DNA of 64,000 nucleotides. Source: Anthopleura xanthogrammica. Lineage: Eukaryota > Cnidaria > Anthozoa > Actiniaria > Actiniidae. Shown in pieces: positions 20,101 through 30,800 of this stretch (the first letter of the stretch is position 1; each line of letters opens with the position of its first letter). A program made the translations under genes and the position numbers. The notes below the pieces were generated by a model. The model was not told where the DNA came from. It saw only the letters and a program-made list of their open reading frames with translations, and searched no databases. The stretch is taken from the NCBI GenBank assembly GCA_964019055.1, contig OZ025221.1, positions 4,976,968 to 5,040,967 on the forward strand, given 5' to 3'.

Positions 20101-23100
20101 CAATGGTTATGATATTTGATAGAAAAGGTATTCAGAAGATACTAGCTTGTACAGGGGCTCTGAAAAAATCCAGGTCCACCTGACAGGAATCGAAGCCGTA
20201 ACCTTATGGATACCGGTCGGATGCTCTACCACTGAGCTACAGGGAAACTCAAGTGGTAATGGTCACTTAACTGGGTTGATATTGGTGATATTTCATTTTA
20301 GATATTCTGGTTGTGTGGTCACGCCCAGGGGATCTGAATCGAGGCTCTGTGGAGTAATCGTATTTATTGTTTTGTTTCTGCAGAGCCTCGTTTCGACCCC
20401 TATTGTTACTGTTTAATCTACTAATATATTGTGTGGTAATTAGAATTAATACAATAAAAATGTAAAAATTATGTATAAATATTGTTATTTATTTTGTAGG
20501 CAGAGGAAAGATTGGCTTCTTATAACAAACATGTTGAAACCGTCGAAGTATGTATCATTCGTTTTTAGCTTGTGCAGTCATGAACAATAAAGAGGAATTG
20601 AAAAATGAAAGATTTGAAACCGTTGAGTTTAAATGATAGATGGATTAAGTTGCCCTTGACATTAACGATAATGACGACGGCGATGGCGGTGAATGATGAC
20701 CAGTATGATGATGATGATGACGATGTTGATAACGAAGGTGATGCAGATAAAGAATGATTATGATTATGATTGTAACAGCGATGATGACTAATGATGATGA
20801 TGATGATTGTGGTAGTGATGATGACGAGTATGGTGATGATGATGGGAATGAGGATGATGATGATGACAATAACATGAATGATGAAGATAAATGATGGTTA
20901 TGATGGCAACGGCGATGATGAATAATGACGGTGATGATGATCAGATGATGAATCATGGTGATGGTGGTAGTGATGATGATGATAATGATTATAACATAGC
21001 ATAACAAATATCTTCATTATATTTTAGAATGAAATAAGTCAAGCAAAGGATCGCCTTGCTTCTCAAAAGATGAGAGTCGTAGAGGTAAGTGGCAGAATCG
21101 ACTACATTTGTTCATCCCATCACAGCGCACGAAATTACTGCTCTTACGGCAACAACCTTCAAACTTTTTAACATTCTTCAGAATTCTGAGAAAAAACTCA
21201 GAACAAATGTGATTGCAAAATTTCAAACAACTTTATTAAATGATTTTGTTTCTGTTGTTTTTTTGATTCAGTTGGAAAGACAGTTAAAGGAGGCGAAATT
21301 AAAAAGTGCCAGCCAGCCGACTGTAACAGCTGTCACAGACAACGAAACTAAAGCAGAAATAAAACGACTTAGAGAAGAAAATATGAAGCTTGCTGAACAA
21401 CTGGAAATATATGAACTACGGAAAGACCAGATGCACATGCAGGTAGAATAACAAGAGTAGTATGTATTACGTCACTGGGTCGCCATGACAACACATAAAC
21501 AACCTGCCCATCCCTCGCCCATCACTTGCCCATCACTGCCCATCACTTGCCCATCCAAAATCCGGATTGTGCGGTCCCTAACATACTACTAACAAGGGGA
21601 AGAATAAGAATATATAAAAGAGGGAAATGTAGGACTTTTGCGTCCTTTTTCGAGCGCAAAGTGGAAAACATACAGTTGCAACGCGACACTCAATTGGCTT
21701 TCAAATTCCAGCACTGTGATTGGATGCAGAAGAACGTGCATTTTGTTTTCTTGCTCTTTGATTGGTTCAAAGAAAACTATTTGAAAGTCAATGCTACAAT
21801 TCGTTGCTGAGTTCTTTTGATTTCTGCATCACGAGAGAAATCTGACTTTATAAATATTGTTCAATTATGGAATTAAAACATTTTAAATGGGGATTTTTTC
21901 GGAGAGAGGGAAAAAAACGGAAAAAATTTAGCGAAAGAGATAGAGAAACGGGTAAATTTTGTCTGTGGATAATAAAATATTAAACTCAAGAAATCTTTAT
22001 TTTCATCTTCCCCAGGGCTATTACGACCCCTTGAAGACCAAAGTCCTTCATTTCTCCATGAACCCGACGAGTTTTGCTCGACAAAAAAAAGCCGAGGAAA
22101 TGGAAAAACTACGTCAAGAAAATGATTCTCTTCGGCTGAGGATACAAGCCCTGGAAGGCGGGAAATCACCGGCTGCTGTTAGCACAGCAATTGATAGTCA
22201 AAAGATCTCTCCAGAGATGAGTGTTAGTGCAACTAAGCAGATGGAAGGTAAGGTGTAGTGGGCGACACAAAGAGAGGTCCCACTAGGCTTAAAGATTAGG
22301 GTTTTCTGGGACCTACTGATCCGAGGTAAATGAAGCTGCCATTTTGTGCCTGCATGGAATGGCACAGGGAACCCAACCTCTGACCGGTGAAAGTTCGGCG
22401 TAAAAGTGCATTTTATATTGTTAATCTCGGAATGTTTCATTGCTTCCCCAGAGGTTAAAGCACAGCTGTCATCCTCAGAACTAAGAAACCAGCGTTTGAA
22501 AGAGGTAAAAAGTCTTGAATATCAGTCCTGGAATGACTAAGTTGATTGGTCGAATGGCTAAGCTATAAAGTACTTTCTGATTGGTTGAATGGCTAAGATA
22601 TAAAGTACTTTCTGATTGGTTGAGTGGCTAAGATATAAAGTACTTTCTGATTGGTTGAATGGCTAAGATATAAAGTACTTTCTGATTGGTTGAGTGGCTA
22701 AGATATAAAGTACTTTCTGATTGGTTGAATGGCTAAGATATAAAGTACTTTCTGACTGGTTGAATGGCTAAAATATGAAGTACTTTCTGACCAGTTTCAG
22801 GCCCCATTTACACGGACCCGGTTTTATTTGAACTTTCTCGATGTACTAAAGAATTCTCGTTGATTTTTCAAGGTATTTTCCAAAAAGATTCAAGAATTTC
22901 GTGAGGCATGTTATGCGTTAACCGGCTACAAGATCGACGTCCTACGAGACAAACAGTATAGATTACAATCCATGTATGCTGAGAGATCTTCCGATGACCT
23001 GCTATTCGAGGTAAGACATTTCCTATATTATACAACTAATTATAGGATAACTGTTATAAATCTCGCGTTCTGATTGGTTGAGACCACATAGCACGCACGC

Positions 23101-24397
23101 GCACTTTGTATTTTGTCATTCGTGTCCAAAATATGTGCTACTCTCTAATTTGTATTTTGTTGTGCTGTGTGAAGGTATAAAGTACATAAGTATTGGCAGA
23201 ACACTCGAGAAGTGTTGAGAAACAACCTGCTACGAGTCCTGCTTCTCCTAACACTTCTCTCGCGTTCTTCCAATCCCCCGCTTGCTTCATAACTGCCCAA
23301 AACACGTGTGCCCGTTTTCTGTTTCTTCGATGATTTATTTCCATTGAGGCTCGTACACACGGTTGCTTGTGACGTAAAGACCTTTACAGCGTTGCGCGCA
23401 ACAGAGTAATCAAAGTTTTCCAACAAAATTACAAAATAAAGGAAAAAAGCCAAAAACGCATAATATTCAGAAGGGCACTAAATGAATCCGTGTTGCGCAA
23501 ATTTGCTGAAGTTGATGACGACTTTGCGCGGGCGCAACTTTTTCTTGTGATGAACCTTCGCAGTTGATATCTCTCATGCACTTTCGTACTCAAGTTCTTT
23601 TCTTGATCTGTTATCGCCCTTAACTAAATTTTCCCCCAATTTCTCAAAATAACATTTCTCTGGGTATACATTGCCCAATATTATTGCGTGGATGTAATCC
23701 TTGTTAACCAGTCAGCCTATAACCTCTATTCTACCTTATATTCCTTATGGTAAATCCTTATCCAATAGATTCGCTAGGTCTGTTAGATGTGGTTTAGTCT
23801 TCAGCATTTTGTATCCATGACTACAGCAGCTCTCACTGACAATGGACGTCGCACACTCTTAAGTCTGTTGGTGGCTTTTGTCCTCTTCCCTGCAATGGAT
23901 CCAATCCACTTAATGGGCATAATATTTTCCCATTTCAGACCACGTGTCATTCTCTTGAGAATAAGATTCTTTGTTTGAGTTGTATCCATATTCATGTGTC
24001 TTCTCATGTGCAACCATTAAACAAAGAATAATACTCTAGGGAATGACACTTGATCTGAAATGGGAGAACAGTGGATTGGGTGTATTTTATAATGTGAAAT
24101 TCTCACTCTGCAATTTTTCCCTAGCTAAAACGTATATACTTTATGTATGAAACAAATATTCTTTTTTCCCGCTCTTCCTATTCTATTCTCATTTCTCATT
24201 TCATTCTCACTTTTCATTCTTTACTCGTGTAGAGCAATAACAAAGGAGAGATGATGTTGCTAGAGACAGACTTCTCGTCTCAAGTTCGAGATCACATCGA
24301 GACATACCTCAGGAGAATGAACTCTATTCCAGGATTCCTCAGTAACGTCACTCTTGACTTATTTGGTAAACAAACCACGACTATCGTCATCAACTAA
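14174..24397 (+). CDS. MAD1L1: MAD1, mitotic spindle assembly checkpoint protein
   Basis: Sixteen coding exons: 14174-14737, 15474-15526, 16339-16410, 16800-16881, 17476-17721, 18094-18242, 18913-18991, 19510-19575, 19881-19970, 20500-20547, 21028-21084, 21272-21442, 22016-22247, 22452-22504, 22873-23010 and 24233-24397. Phases agree throughout and give about 754 residues (human about 718). Most of the protein is predicted coiled coil. Family landmarks are QRRLVLITAERDGFRRIL, the MAD2-binding motif KVLHFSMNPTS (about 568-578), the BUB1-binding RLK (651-653) in QRLKEVFSKKIQEFR, and the C-terminal kinetochore domain ending FLSNVTLDLFGKQTTT. MAD1 docks at unattached kinetochores and nuclear pores and templates closed MAD2. 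A natural insertion or extended N-terminus, with KRAR at about 113-116, precedes the coiled coil. Introns are packed with MITEs and minisatellites. The last coding segment is repeated downstream of the stop. Confidence 0.95.
14780..15115. mobile_element. Two adjacent MITEs in MAD1 intron 1
   Basis: The first (about 14780-14942) has arms CAGTTCACTGGTTAAACAC and TTGACCAGTGAACCAGTG with the TATTCACCA/TGGTGAATA ends. The second (about 14938-15115) has arms GCGCTAGCGCTTTCAAAAAT and ATTTTTGAAAGCGCTTGTGC. They abut or overlap at GAATAGAACATTTTG, so one may have inserted into or beside the other. Confidence 0.75.
15252..15320. mobile_element. MITE family G (GGGGATTGGCAGAACA), short copy
   Basis: GGGGATTCGCAGAACATGAG and AGATCTGCCAATCCATG form the imperfect arms. 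Relatives lie at 16988-17334 and 23191-23280. MAD1 intron 1. Confidence 0.6.
15655..15980. repeat. About 60-bp tandem repeat shared with USP-gene intron
   Basis: Five diverged units containing CCTGAAACAACCTCTGGGCT, AGTCAGGGC and TAACTCACAG. The same unit and the GAGAAAAACC...AACAAACTCTACTCACATG tail recur at 54145-54480, and a weaker trace of the tail lies near 39000-39050. Probably part of a dispersed element. Confidence 0.8.
16988..17334. mobile_element. MITE family G copy with a second MITE nested inside (17051-17307)
   Basis: The outer arms are GGGGATTGGCAGAACATGAG and AACACTTCTCAGTGTTCTGC. Inside, TATGGGGGCTTTCATTTATT at about 17049 is mirrored by AATAAATGAAAGCCCCC ending 17307, with a G-rich body. 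MAD1 intron 4. Confidence 0.75.
17797..17945. repeat. 42-bp minisatellite
   Basis: About 3.5 units of GTGGGGACCACACATACCAA plus GGTGGGGACCTTCCATACTG in MAD1 intron 5. The GTTHTK-like frames over it are repeat products. Confidence 0.9.
18436..18725. mobile_element. MITE family B, copy 1 (TTTCACCGAAGTGTG ends)
   Basis: Ends TACGAATTTCACCGAAGTGT and ACACTTCGGTGAAATCCGTA are inverted. A central long palindrome (about 18528-18637) has arms GGCATCCTTTTGATGAG and TTATCAAAAGGATGCCAAC. It splits a CCATC-rich microsatellite in MAD1 intron 6. The sister copy is at 42704-43000. Confidence 0.9.
20155..20255 (-). mobile_element. tRNA-derived SINE head
   Basis: On the reverse strand, TAGCTCAGTGGTAGAGCA (pol III A box) and GGTTACGGCTTCGATTCC (B box) stand at tRNA spacing. 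The acceptor and anticodon arms do not pair as a working tRNA, so this is a SINE or tRNA relic, not a tRNA gene. MAD1 intron 9. Confidence 0.65.
20650..21000. repeat. GATGAT-rich microsatellite
   Basis: Degenerate GAT/GAC/AAT trinucleotides over about 350 bases in MAD1 intron 10. Similar tracts occur at 29350-29705, 56480-57110 and, in the complementary sense, 59590-59830. Confidence 0.9.
22530..22800. repeat. 35-bp minisatellite, about 7 copies
   Basis: Unit TGATTGGTTGAATGGCTAAG followed by ATATAAAGTACTTTC. Each unit carries an ATTGG (inverted CCAAT) and a TATAAAG. MAD1 intron 14. Confidence 0.95.
23191..23280. mobile_element. MITE family G, copy 3
   Basis: TATTGGCAGAACACTCGAGA and CTCGCGTTCTTCCAATCCCC are the inverted arms, around AGAAGTGTT/AACACTTCT. 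MAD1 intron 15. Confidence 0.7.
23899..24081. mobile_element. MITE family C, intact copy
   Basis: Inverted ends ATCCAATCCACT and AGTGGATTGGG continue as CCCATTTCAGACCACGTGTC and the complement of GATCTGAAATGGG. Other copies are 569-1478 (interrupted) and 57905-58052 (diverged). MAD1 last intron. Confidence 0.85.
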
Positions 24398-24610
24398 ACA
24401 CGTGATGTTCACGTGAATATCATGAACGCTATCCCAGCGTTCCTCAGTAACGTCACTCTTGACTTATTTGGTAAACAAACCACGACTATCGTCATCAACT
24501 AAACACGTGACACAACACGTGATGTTCACGTGAATATCATGAACGCTATCCCAGCGTTCCTCAGTAACGTCACTCTTGACTTATTTGGTAAACAAACCTC
24601 GACAATTGTC
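24312..24610. repeat. Tandem copies of the MAD1 C-terminal coding segment
   Basis: The segment from CAGGATTCCTCAGTAACGTC through the stop and ACACGTGATGTTCACGTGAA is present three times, starting about 24330, 24431 and 24550, with period about 100-120. Only the first belongs to the coding exon; copies two and three lie in the 3' UTR or beyond and still read as the last residues plus stop. Confidence 0.9.
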
Positions 24611-24862
24611 AACTAAACACGTGGTACGACACGTGGTGATCACGTGAATCTTAGCTCTATCCCCGTTGCTAAGTAACGTAACACTAAGTAAAACGAACCG
24701 CATCATTCGTCATTTACACATTCATGACGTCATCAGGCGATCACGTGACTGTCATGAGCTCTCTTTTACCATCTGTTCGGCTAAGTAGGAAGTACTTTCA
24801 GTATCTTTCCCTATTCCAAATCTGCCTCCATGCCACCCCTCCCCCTTAAAAGGGGAGCTTCC

Positions 24863-24999
24863 AATAGACCCCTTGCAGCACGTCGGAATGCAGCTCAATT
24901 TGGAGGGCAAAACAATAGGTTCCAATTCTCAGGAGATTGAAATTCTTTTTTTTTGTTCTCCAAATTGAGCAGCTCTGACGTCACGTACAAGGAGTCTAT
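24863..24999. mobile_element. MITE family A, copy 2
   Basis: ATAGACCCCTTGCAGCACGT left end and TCACGTACAAGGAGTCTATA right end, with internal AGCTCAATTTGGAGGGCAAA. It abuts the next element directly. Confidence 0.9.
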
Positions 25000-25168
25000 A
25001 GCCCACTTCCAAGATATATTTCGCTTGTCACACACAAAGGCTTCAATGTGAGGCTCCGTGCTAAATACTCAGTGATTGGTGACAGGAGAAAAGAATTAAT
25101 TTAATTTACCACAAAACCTCCAACTGAAACCTTTATGCGTGACAAGCGAAACATAGGAAGTGGGCTAT
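24999..25168. mobile_element. MITE with ATAGCCCACTTCC ends
   Basis: Left ATAGCCCACTTCCAAGATAT and TTTCGCTTGTCAC are mirrored by GTGACAAGCGAAAC and GGAAGTGGGCTAT at the right end. Length about 170. Noncoding. Confidence 0.85.
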
Positions 25169-25479
25169 TCTCGTCCGAGCAAAGATGAGTCTAAAAGTAT
25201 GTACATATTATATTTGATTGATAATGGCCTTTTTAGAAGTTAAACTCTTGAACTGAAATTCATAATCTATTCATAGAATCGTTTATAAGCGAATAAAATA
25301 CTACCTGTTGTTCAATGATTACAAGCGGGTATCATTAAGATATAAATCGCGAGACTTACTGACTGTATCAATTGTTCTTTATCGCTCGATTGTTACTTTA
25401 TTTTTATTAGAATTCCCGGTAGCAACGCGTTAAAATATCAAAAAACCAATAATTATTAAATCAATAATAATATATTTAT

Positions 25480-26860
25480 ATATAGTATGGATAAAAAGTT
25501 AAATTTTACACCGTAAAAAATAAGAGAGATCACTTACTGACGTTTCGGACGCTAGTCCTTCGTCGGAGTAAAAGAGAGAATAAGAGTGGAAGGTAGTGTA
25601 TATATGATAAAGATAGAAAATAGATAACCAATGAGAGCAAGGTAGGCAAGGTTACAAGAAAAAAACAATAAGAAATAATAAAAAGACAAAAGAATAGATT
25701 ATTTAAAAGCGAAGCGTTCATTCATCCCATTGGGATTATGAGTACCCAATAGGTGAATGAGCCGCATCTCTTTGGTTTTGCGACAATCATTGTTGCCGCT
25801 AACCAAAGACAAACCGAAAACAATGAAGTCGGAAAATGAATGATTAGGTAAGTTGAAATGGCGGGAAACTGGTTTGGTTTGATCGTTCTTACGAATATCA
25901 TAAAGATGGTCGCGGATACGATCACCGAGACGACGGCCAGTTTCACCAACATATAAAAGATTACAGCGAGAACATTTAATGCAGTAGATGACATTGAAAG
26001 TGGTACATTCAAAATGATCAGTGATTTTGAGTGACGATTTGGGACCAACAATAGAAGTGTGAGAAACAATATGCGGACAAGTATAACAACGGTTACGAGA
26101 ACAACGAAAAGTGCCAGGATCCTTATTAGAAGGAAGAATCCCTTTAACTAAGAAAGAGCGAAGGTTACGATCACGCTTGTACGAGAAAAGAGGGCGGTCT
26201 TTAAAGATGTTAGAAGTGTTAGTGTCAGACTCAAGTAAAGAAAAGTTACGGTTGACAATAGGCTTAATAGAGTTATTGATAGGATGATAAGTAAGTGTGA
26301 AGGGAGTGCGACTATTAGAAGCACGAGTGTTAGGAGTGAGTGCAGTGTTACGATCAATATTAGAGACTTTACGAAGAGCTTGATCGATTACATGAGCAGG
26401 ATAGTTACGATTAAGAAAAAAAGAACGCATCTCAATGCATTTGTTAGAGAAATCATCATCGCTGCATAAACGACGGAGACGAAGAAATTGCGAAAAAGGA
26501 ATGGCATTTAGAGTGCTTAGGATGAGAGGAAGAATAAAGTAAATAAGAGTGGGAATCAGTGGGTTTATAATGAACACTAGTACTAAGATGATCGTCAGTA
26601 ATACTAATTAAGATGTCAAGGAAAGTGACTGACGTATCGCTGATTTCCCAAGTAAATTCTAAGGCAGGATGAAAAGAGTTAACGTAAGAAATAAAAGAGT
26701 CTAAGTCATCGCGAGAACAAGAAGTAGCACCAATACAATCATCAATATAGCGTCCAAAAAACTCGGGTTTAGGGCCGGTATATTGTTGAAAGATGAGGTT
26801 CTCGATATAGCCAACAAACAAATTAGCATAACTGGGGCCCATTTTGGTATTTATATATAC
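25480..26860 (-). pseudogene. Penelope-like retroelement, 5'-truncated and frameshifted
   Basis: Reverse-strand coding with two overlapping frames. The upstream frame (from about 26860 to 26500) has reverse transcriptase motifs, including the catalytic FGRYIDDCIGA and, before it, MGPSYANLFVGYIE. The downstream frame (to 25699) has a Cys pair (CIKCSRC) and the GIY-YIG endonuclease core LLYVGETGRRLGDRIRDHL. That domain pair is diagnostic of Penelope-like elements. The frames are offset near 26510-26530, so an indel breaks the ORF, and the front of the reverse transcriptase is missing where another element borders it at about 26853. It is inactive as it stands. Confidence 0.9.
25538..25567 (-). 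ncRNA. Hammerhead-ribozyme-like motif in Penelope 3' region
   Basis: Reverse strand reads CCGACGAAGGACTAGCGTCC then GAAACGTCA. It has the layout of a hammerhead core: CYGANGA, a GGAC/GTCC stem with a four-base loop, then GAAAC. The usual U4 is C here. Published work reports hammerhead motifs in Penelope-like elements; activity of this copy is unknown. Confidence 0.45.
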
Positions 26861-27385
26861 CTAACCAAAAAAATTCTTCAACTTTAGATAAATCTGTCTT
26901 TTGTTCTCGAGAGACGAAACAATAGAGAAACAAAAGACCTAGACTGAATGCCAATATGGCCGCCATTGACTTTCAGAAATAAAAACCTAATCTTAAAAAC
27001 TAAGCACCACCATCAGAAAGAGCAAGCAGAAATATGTATTTTTGGAAAGTTTCATTGCTATAAATAGAATTCAAGTGAAGCTATTTGGAATCAAAATTAC
27101 AGAGATTTGTATGTGTTCAGTGATCTGTTTCCTTGCTAGCCTCGTTGTGGTGTTTTTCTCATTTTAAAATCTCATAACTTCTCAAGAATTTAATATTTTT
27201 GTCTCAAACTTTCAAACTTTGTTGATGTCGTTGTAATCTATAATTTTAATGTAGTGGTCAACTAAAATATGGATTAAAAAAATTATGATAATGAAGTGGC
27301 GGCCATATTGGCATTTGGTCTATATAAGGTACATAAGGTGCAGAATTTTTTTGGTTAGGTATATATATATATATATATATATATA
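26853..27385. mobile_element. Nested MITEs: TATACCTAACCAAAAAAATT element containing family D copy 1
   Basis: The outer arms TATACCTAACCAAAAAAATT (about 26857) and AATTTTTTTGGTTAGGTATA (about 27344) flank an inner element (26939-27322) whose arms are GAATGCCAATATGGCCGCC and GGCGGCCATATTGGCATT. Family D copy 2 is at 53521-53900. A TA dinucleotide run trails the outer right end. 27390-27893 holds nothing else recognisable. Confidence 0.85.
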
Positions 27386-27893
27386 CCCTTAATGTGTCAG
27401 TACCATATTTTGAATTTAAAATTGTGAAAGTCGATCTTTTATCATTCATGTAATAGATCAATAATTATAGACATGCTGGTTTATTTACACAAGTATGGAA
27501 ATGATAAAATATAGCGAAAAAGTATGTTTTTGGCCGAAATTGTTTTTAATAAAAATATAACCAGCCATAAGTTTTTTTGGATAAGAGTTTTTAGATCTTG
27601 GGACCAGCCTGGAAGTCGTACAGCCTGAAAGTCCTCCTTTCGTATTTCTCTACCATGAGTTTTTCTTCAATGGATTAAATAAGCGTGTCACAGGTGCTTT
27701 ATTTTCGGTGAAAAAGCGAGGAAGACACTTCTGTCATAATGAAGAAACCGGTGGTGAAACATTATTACTGGAATATTTAATCGAAATTTACTTCCATTTC
27801 TCTTTTATTTTAACATAATATATCTTAGCTTCCGGAGTTCTAGTTTTTGGTCCATATTTTTTCAAGTAATTTTCGAGGTTTTTTTTGTGTGCA

Positions 27894-30800
27894 ATGAATT
27901 GCTTACTGTCTGTTTTGATTGGACTGGTGACTTTTGTTTTAAATGATCAACTCGTCCACGGTGTCCCGCGGAAATCAAAGTCAAAGTCGTCTGATCAAAT
28001 TCGTACAAACGAACCAGTTATTGGTAAGTAAGATACTTCAATCCATGACCAGTTTTATGTCTTACATATATATTTCTTTGGTAATAAATTGGTCGCCAGA
28101 CAGCGCAGGTTATCTCAATCTCGATGGAAGTGATCGTGTGTTTGTCTTTGTGTGATGGATGTTCTGGCTGAGTGATGGTGGCTGAATGTGGTACTATTTG
28201 TAAGTGTCAGTTTCGGATTTATTTCATGGCTAAAATGCGTTTGCTCTATTAATTTGCTCTATTTGATAACTTTGTTTATTTGATGTTTTACTTTTTTATA
28301 GGTTTAAATTGTCAATTGGGATTTTTCTTACTGTAATTTTCACCTGTTCATTCAGATATTATTATGTAATATTATGCAATGACGAATTCTATTAAACTAA
28401 ACTAAACTAAGGAAGTGTAAATCAACTTGCGACAAACGGATTTTGACGTGACTCGATAAAACTAATGACAGGCAGCAAAGCGTCTTTGAAAGTTGGGTGT
28501 GAGATGAGCCGGCACGTGTATGTCATCTAATAATCCACTATGAAGAAGAAAAACCCTGCCGGTTTTGCCTAAGCGAGTGCGTACGGTAGTGCCTCGGCAC
28601 GTACACGGTATGACACATAACAGCATTGAAATGGCTTCCCATTCTGTCCATAGCATCGATAAAAACAGAGAAAAATATGGCACTTTTAACAAGACTAAGA
28701 ATTAGCCGTTTCTTTTATTCATATGAAATCAAATCAATTCACCGAGCAAAATTAATTGGGCGTCAGAGTTGCCAGGTCCCATTTTAGAATGTTGGGAGTA
28801 CCAGGCCATTCCTTTTATCTCGGGATATTAAAGACCTTACGCTTGTAATAGACAAGCAGTATAGACGTCTGGGTTTTGTCTTTTGTCGACGGCGGCCATT
28901 TTGGTGTCAGAAGTGGGACGACTCTTACTTTCTTTGTCTTTTAGGTATTTTAACTCAAGAAACTACTGGAAAGATTACGAAGTTCGGCAAAGGACAGTAC
29001 TTATTGACTTCTTACGTGAAGATGATCGAGGCTGCTGGTGGACGCGTGGTACCCTTTCTGTATCCTTGACTTGTTTGACTCAGCGTTTTTTTTTATTCGA
29101 TTGGGTTTGTACAGTTGGCTCCCTGTGGCCGAACAAAACACCACAGGAAGCCCACCTTGGTATCATTTTTATTACTGTTATCAACTTTGACTTTTGACTT
29201 TCCAGTATCAATCAAACTCCTCAACAGGTTGAGAAAATGTTTAATTCCATTAACGGGTAAGTATGCTGAACTTTTATTGTTTATCAGGATGATCAAATCT
29301 TGTTAAACTGGCTGGTGTTATGGCGTGTCAACTATATCGTAATATTTTGAAATATGAATCAGTATGATGATGACGGTATTGATGGTGATGATAATGATAA
29401 TGAGGATGATGTTGATGATGTCGATGACAATTATGACTTTGATGATGGTGATGACGACGATGTCGAGATGATGAGATGATAATGAAGATGATAGCGAAGA
29501 TGACGGTGATGATGATGTGATGATGGCGAAGATGACGGTGATGATGATGTGATGATAATGAAGATGATGGCGAAGATGACGGTGATGATGATGTGATGAT
29601 AATGAAGATGATGGCGAAGATGACGGTGATGATGATGGTGACGATGATATGATTATGACGAAGATGTCGATGATGATGATAATGATGATGATGATGATGA
29701 TTACCTTAAATAAATCATCTTCTGTGCTCACTTCTTTTACAGTATAGTTTTTCCGGGGGGACACGTCAAGCTTCAGCATTCCAAGTATGGCGCCGTAGGA
29801 AAGCAGATATTTGAATTAGCTAAAAAGGTACGAATAACTTCGATACTTGAAATTAGGGGCAGATATTCTAAACAAAGATTTGGTGCCTTGTACATGAAAT
29901 ATTCAGACCCAACCCTTGGTCACTTATTTCGATTAATGTAACTCTTCCACGGAGCCTATTTGAAGCATGTTCAGCATCTATCCTTGGTCATATACCCTTT
30001 CGCTCCCCCTCCCCTTTCCCCCTGCCTCATTCCCCTCCCTTTCTTCCCCCCTCCCTCCCTCTTTCTCAGTGATTAGTTTTTTTTAAATTGGGTTTCCTGT
30101 GGTTACATTCTTTAAGGCTAATGACAGAGGCAGTGTGTTTCCTATCTGGGCCGAATGTCTGGGTTTAGAGTTAATAGCACTACTGGCATCAGAAAGAGGT
30201 CTCGCTAAAGGACAGTATGATACAGGACTCTTCAATTATACGTTCTCTAAAAATTTTACTGCTCCGCTGACATTTTCGAATGGTAGGTGAATAGAATGTG
30301 CTATACCTATTTCGTTATTTCAATGAGTCAATGATTTCGTTTATTATTGTCATTTTTGCCGTCACATCCATTCCTTTATATTATGAACCCTGAAATAAAT
30401 TTGATCGCTGTTCTTCTTTCATCCATTCATATCACACACCAATGTATTATCTTATTAATCTCTCCAATCCCTCCAACCCATCCCATCCAGTCATCTGTCA
30501 ATCCCATCCACCCTTCCACCCCAATCATTCAGTCATCCACCCTTGCATCATTCATTTATTCACCCATCCATCCATCTATCTAACCCTTCCAATGCAGTCA
30601 TCTGTCCATCCCAGTCATCCAGTCATCCTTCCATCCCATCCACCCTTCCACCCCAATCATTCAGTCATCTCCCTGGCATCATTCATTTATTCACCCATCC
30701 ATCCCATCCATCCATCTATCTAACCCTTCCCATCCAGTCATCTGTCCATCCCAGTCATCCTTCCCAGTTCCACCCATCCGCCTGACATCTATCCATCTTT

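Noticed and set aside
20155..20255. tRNA gene
   Set aside because: A and B boxes are present, but acceptor and anticodon stems do not pair; fits a SINE. The same reasoning was used for 50220-50290 and 52083-52160.
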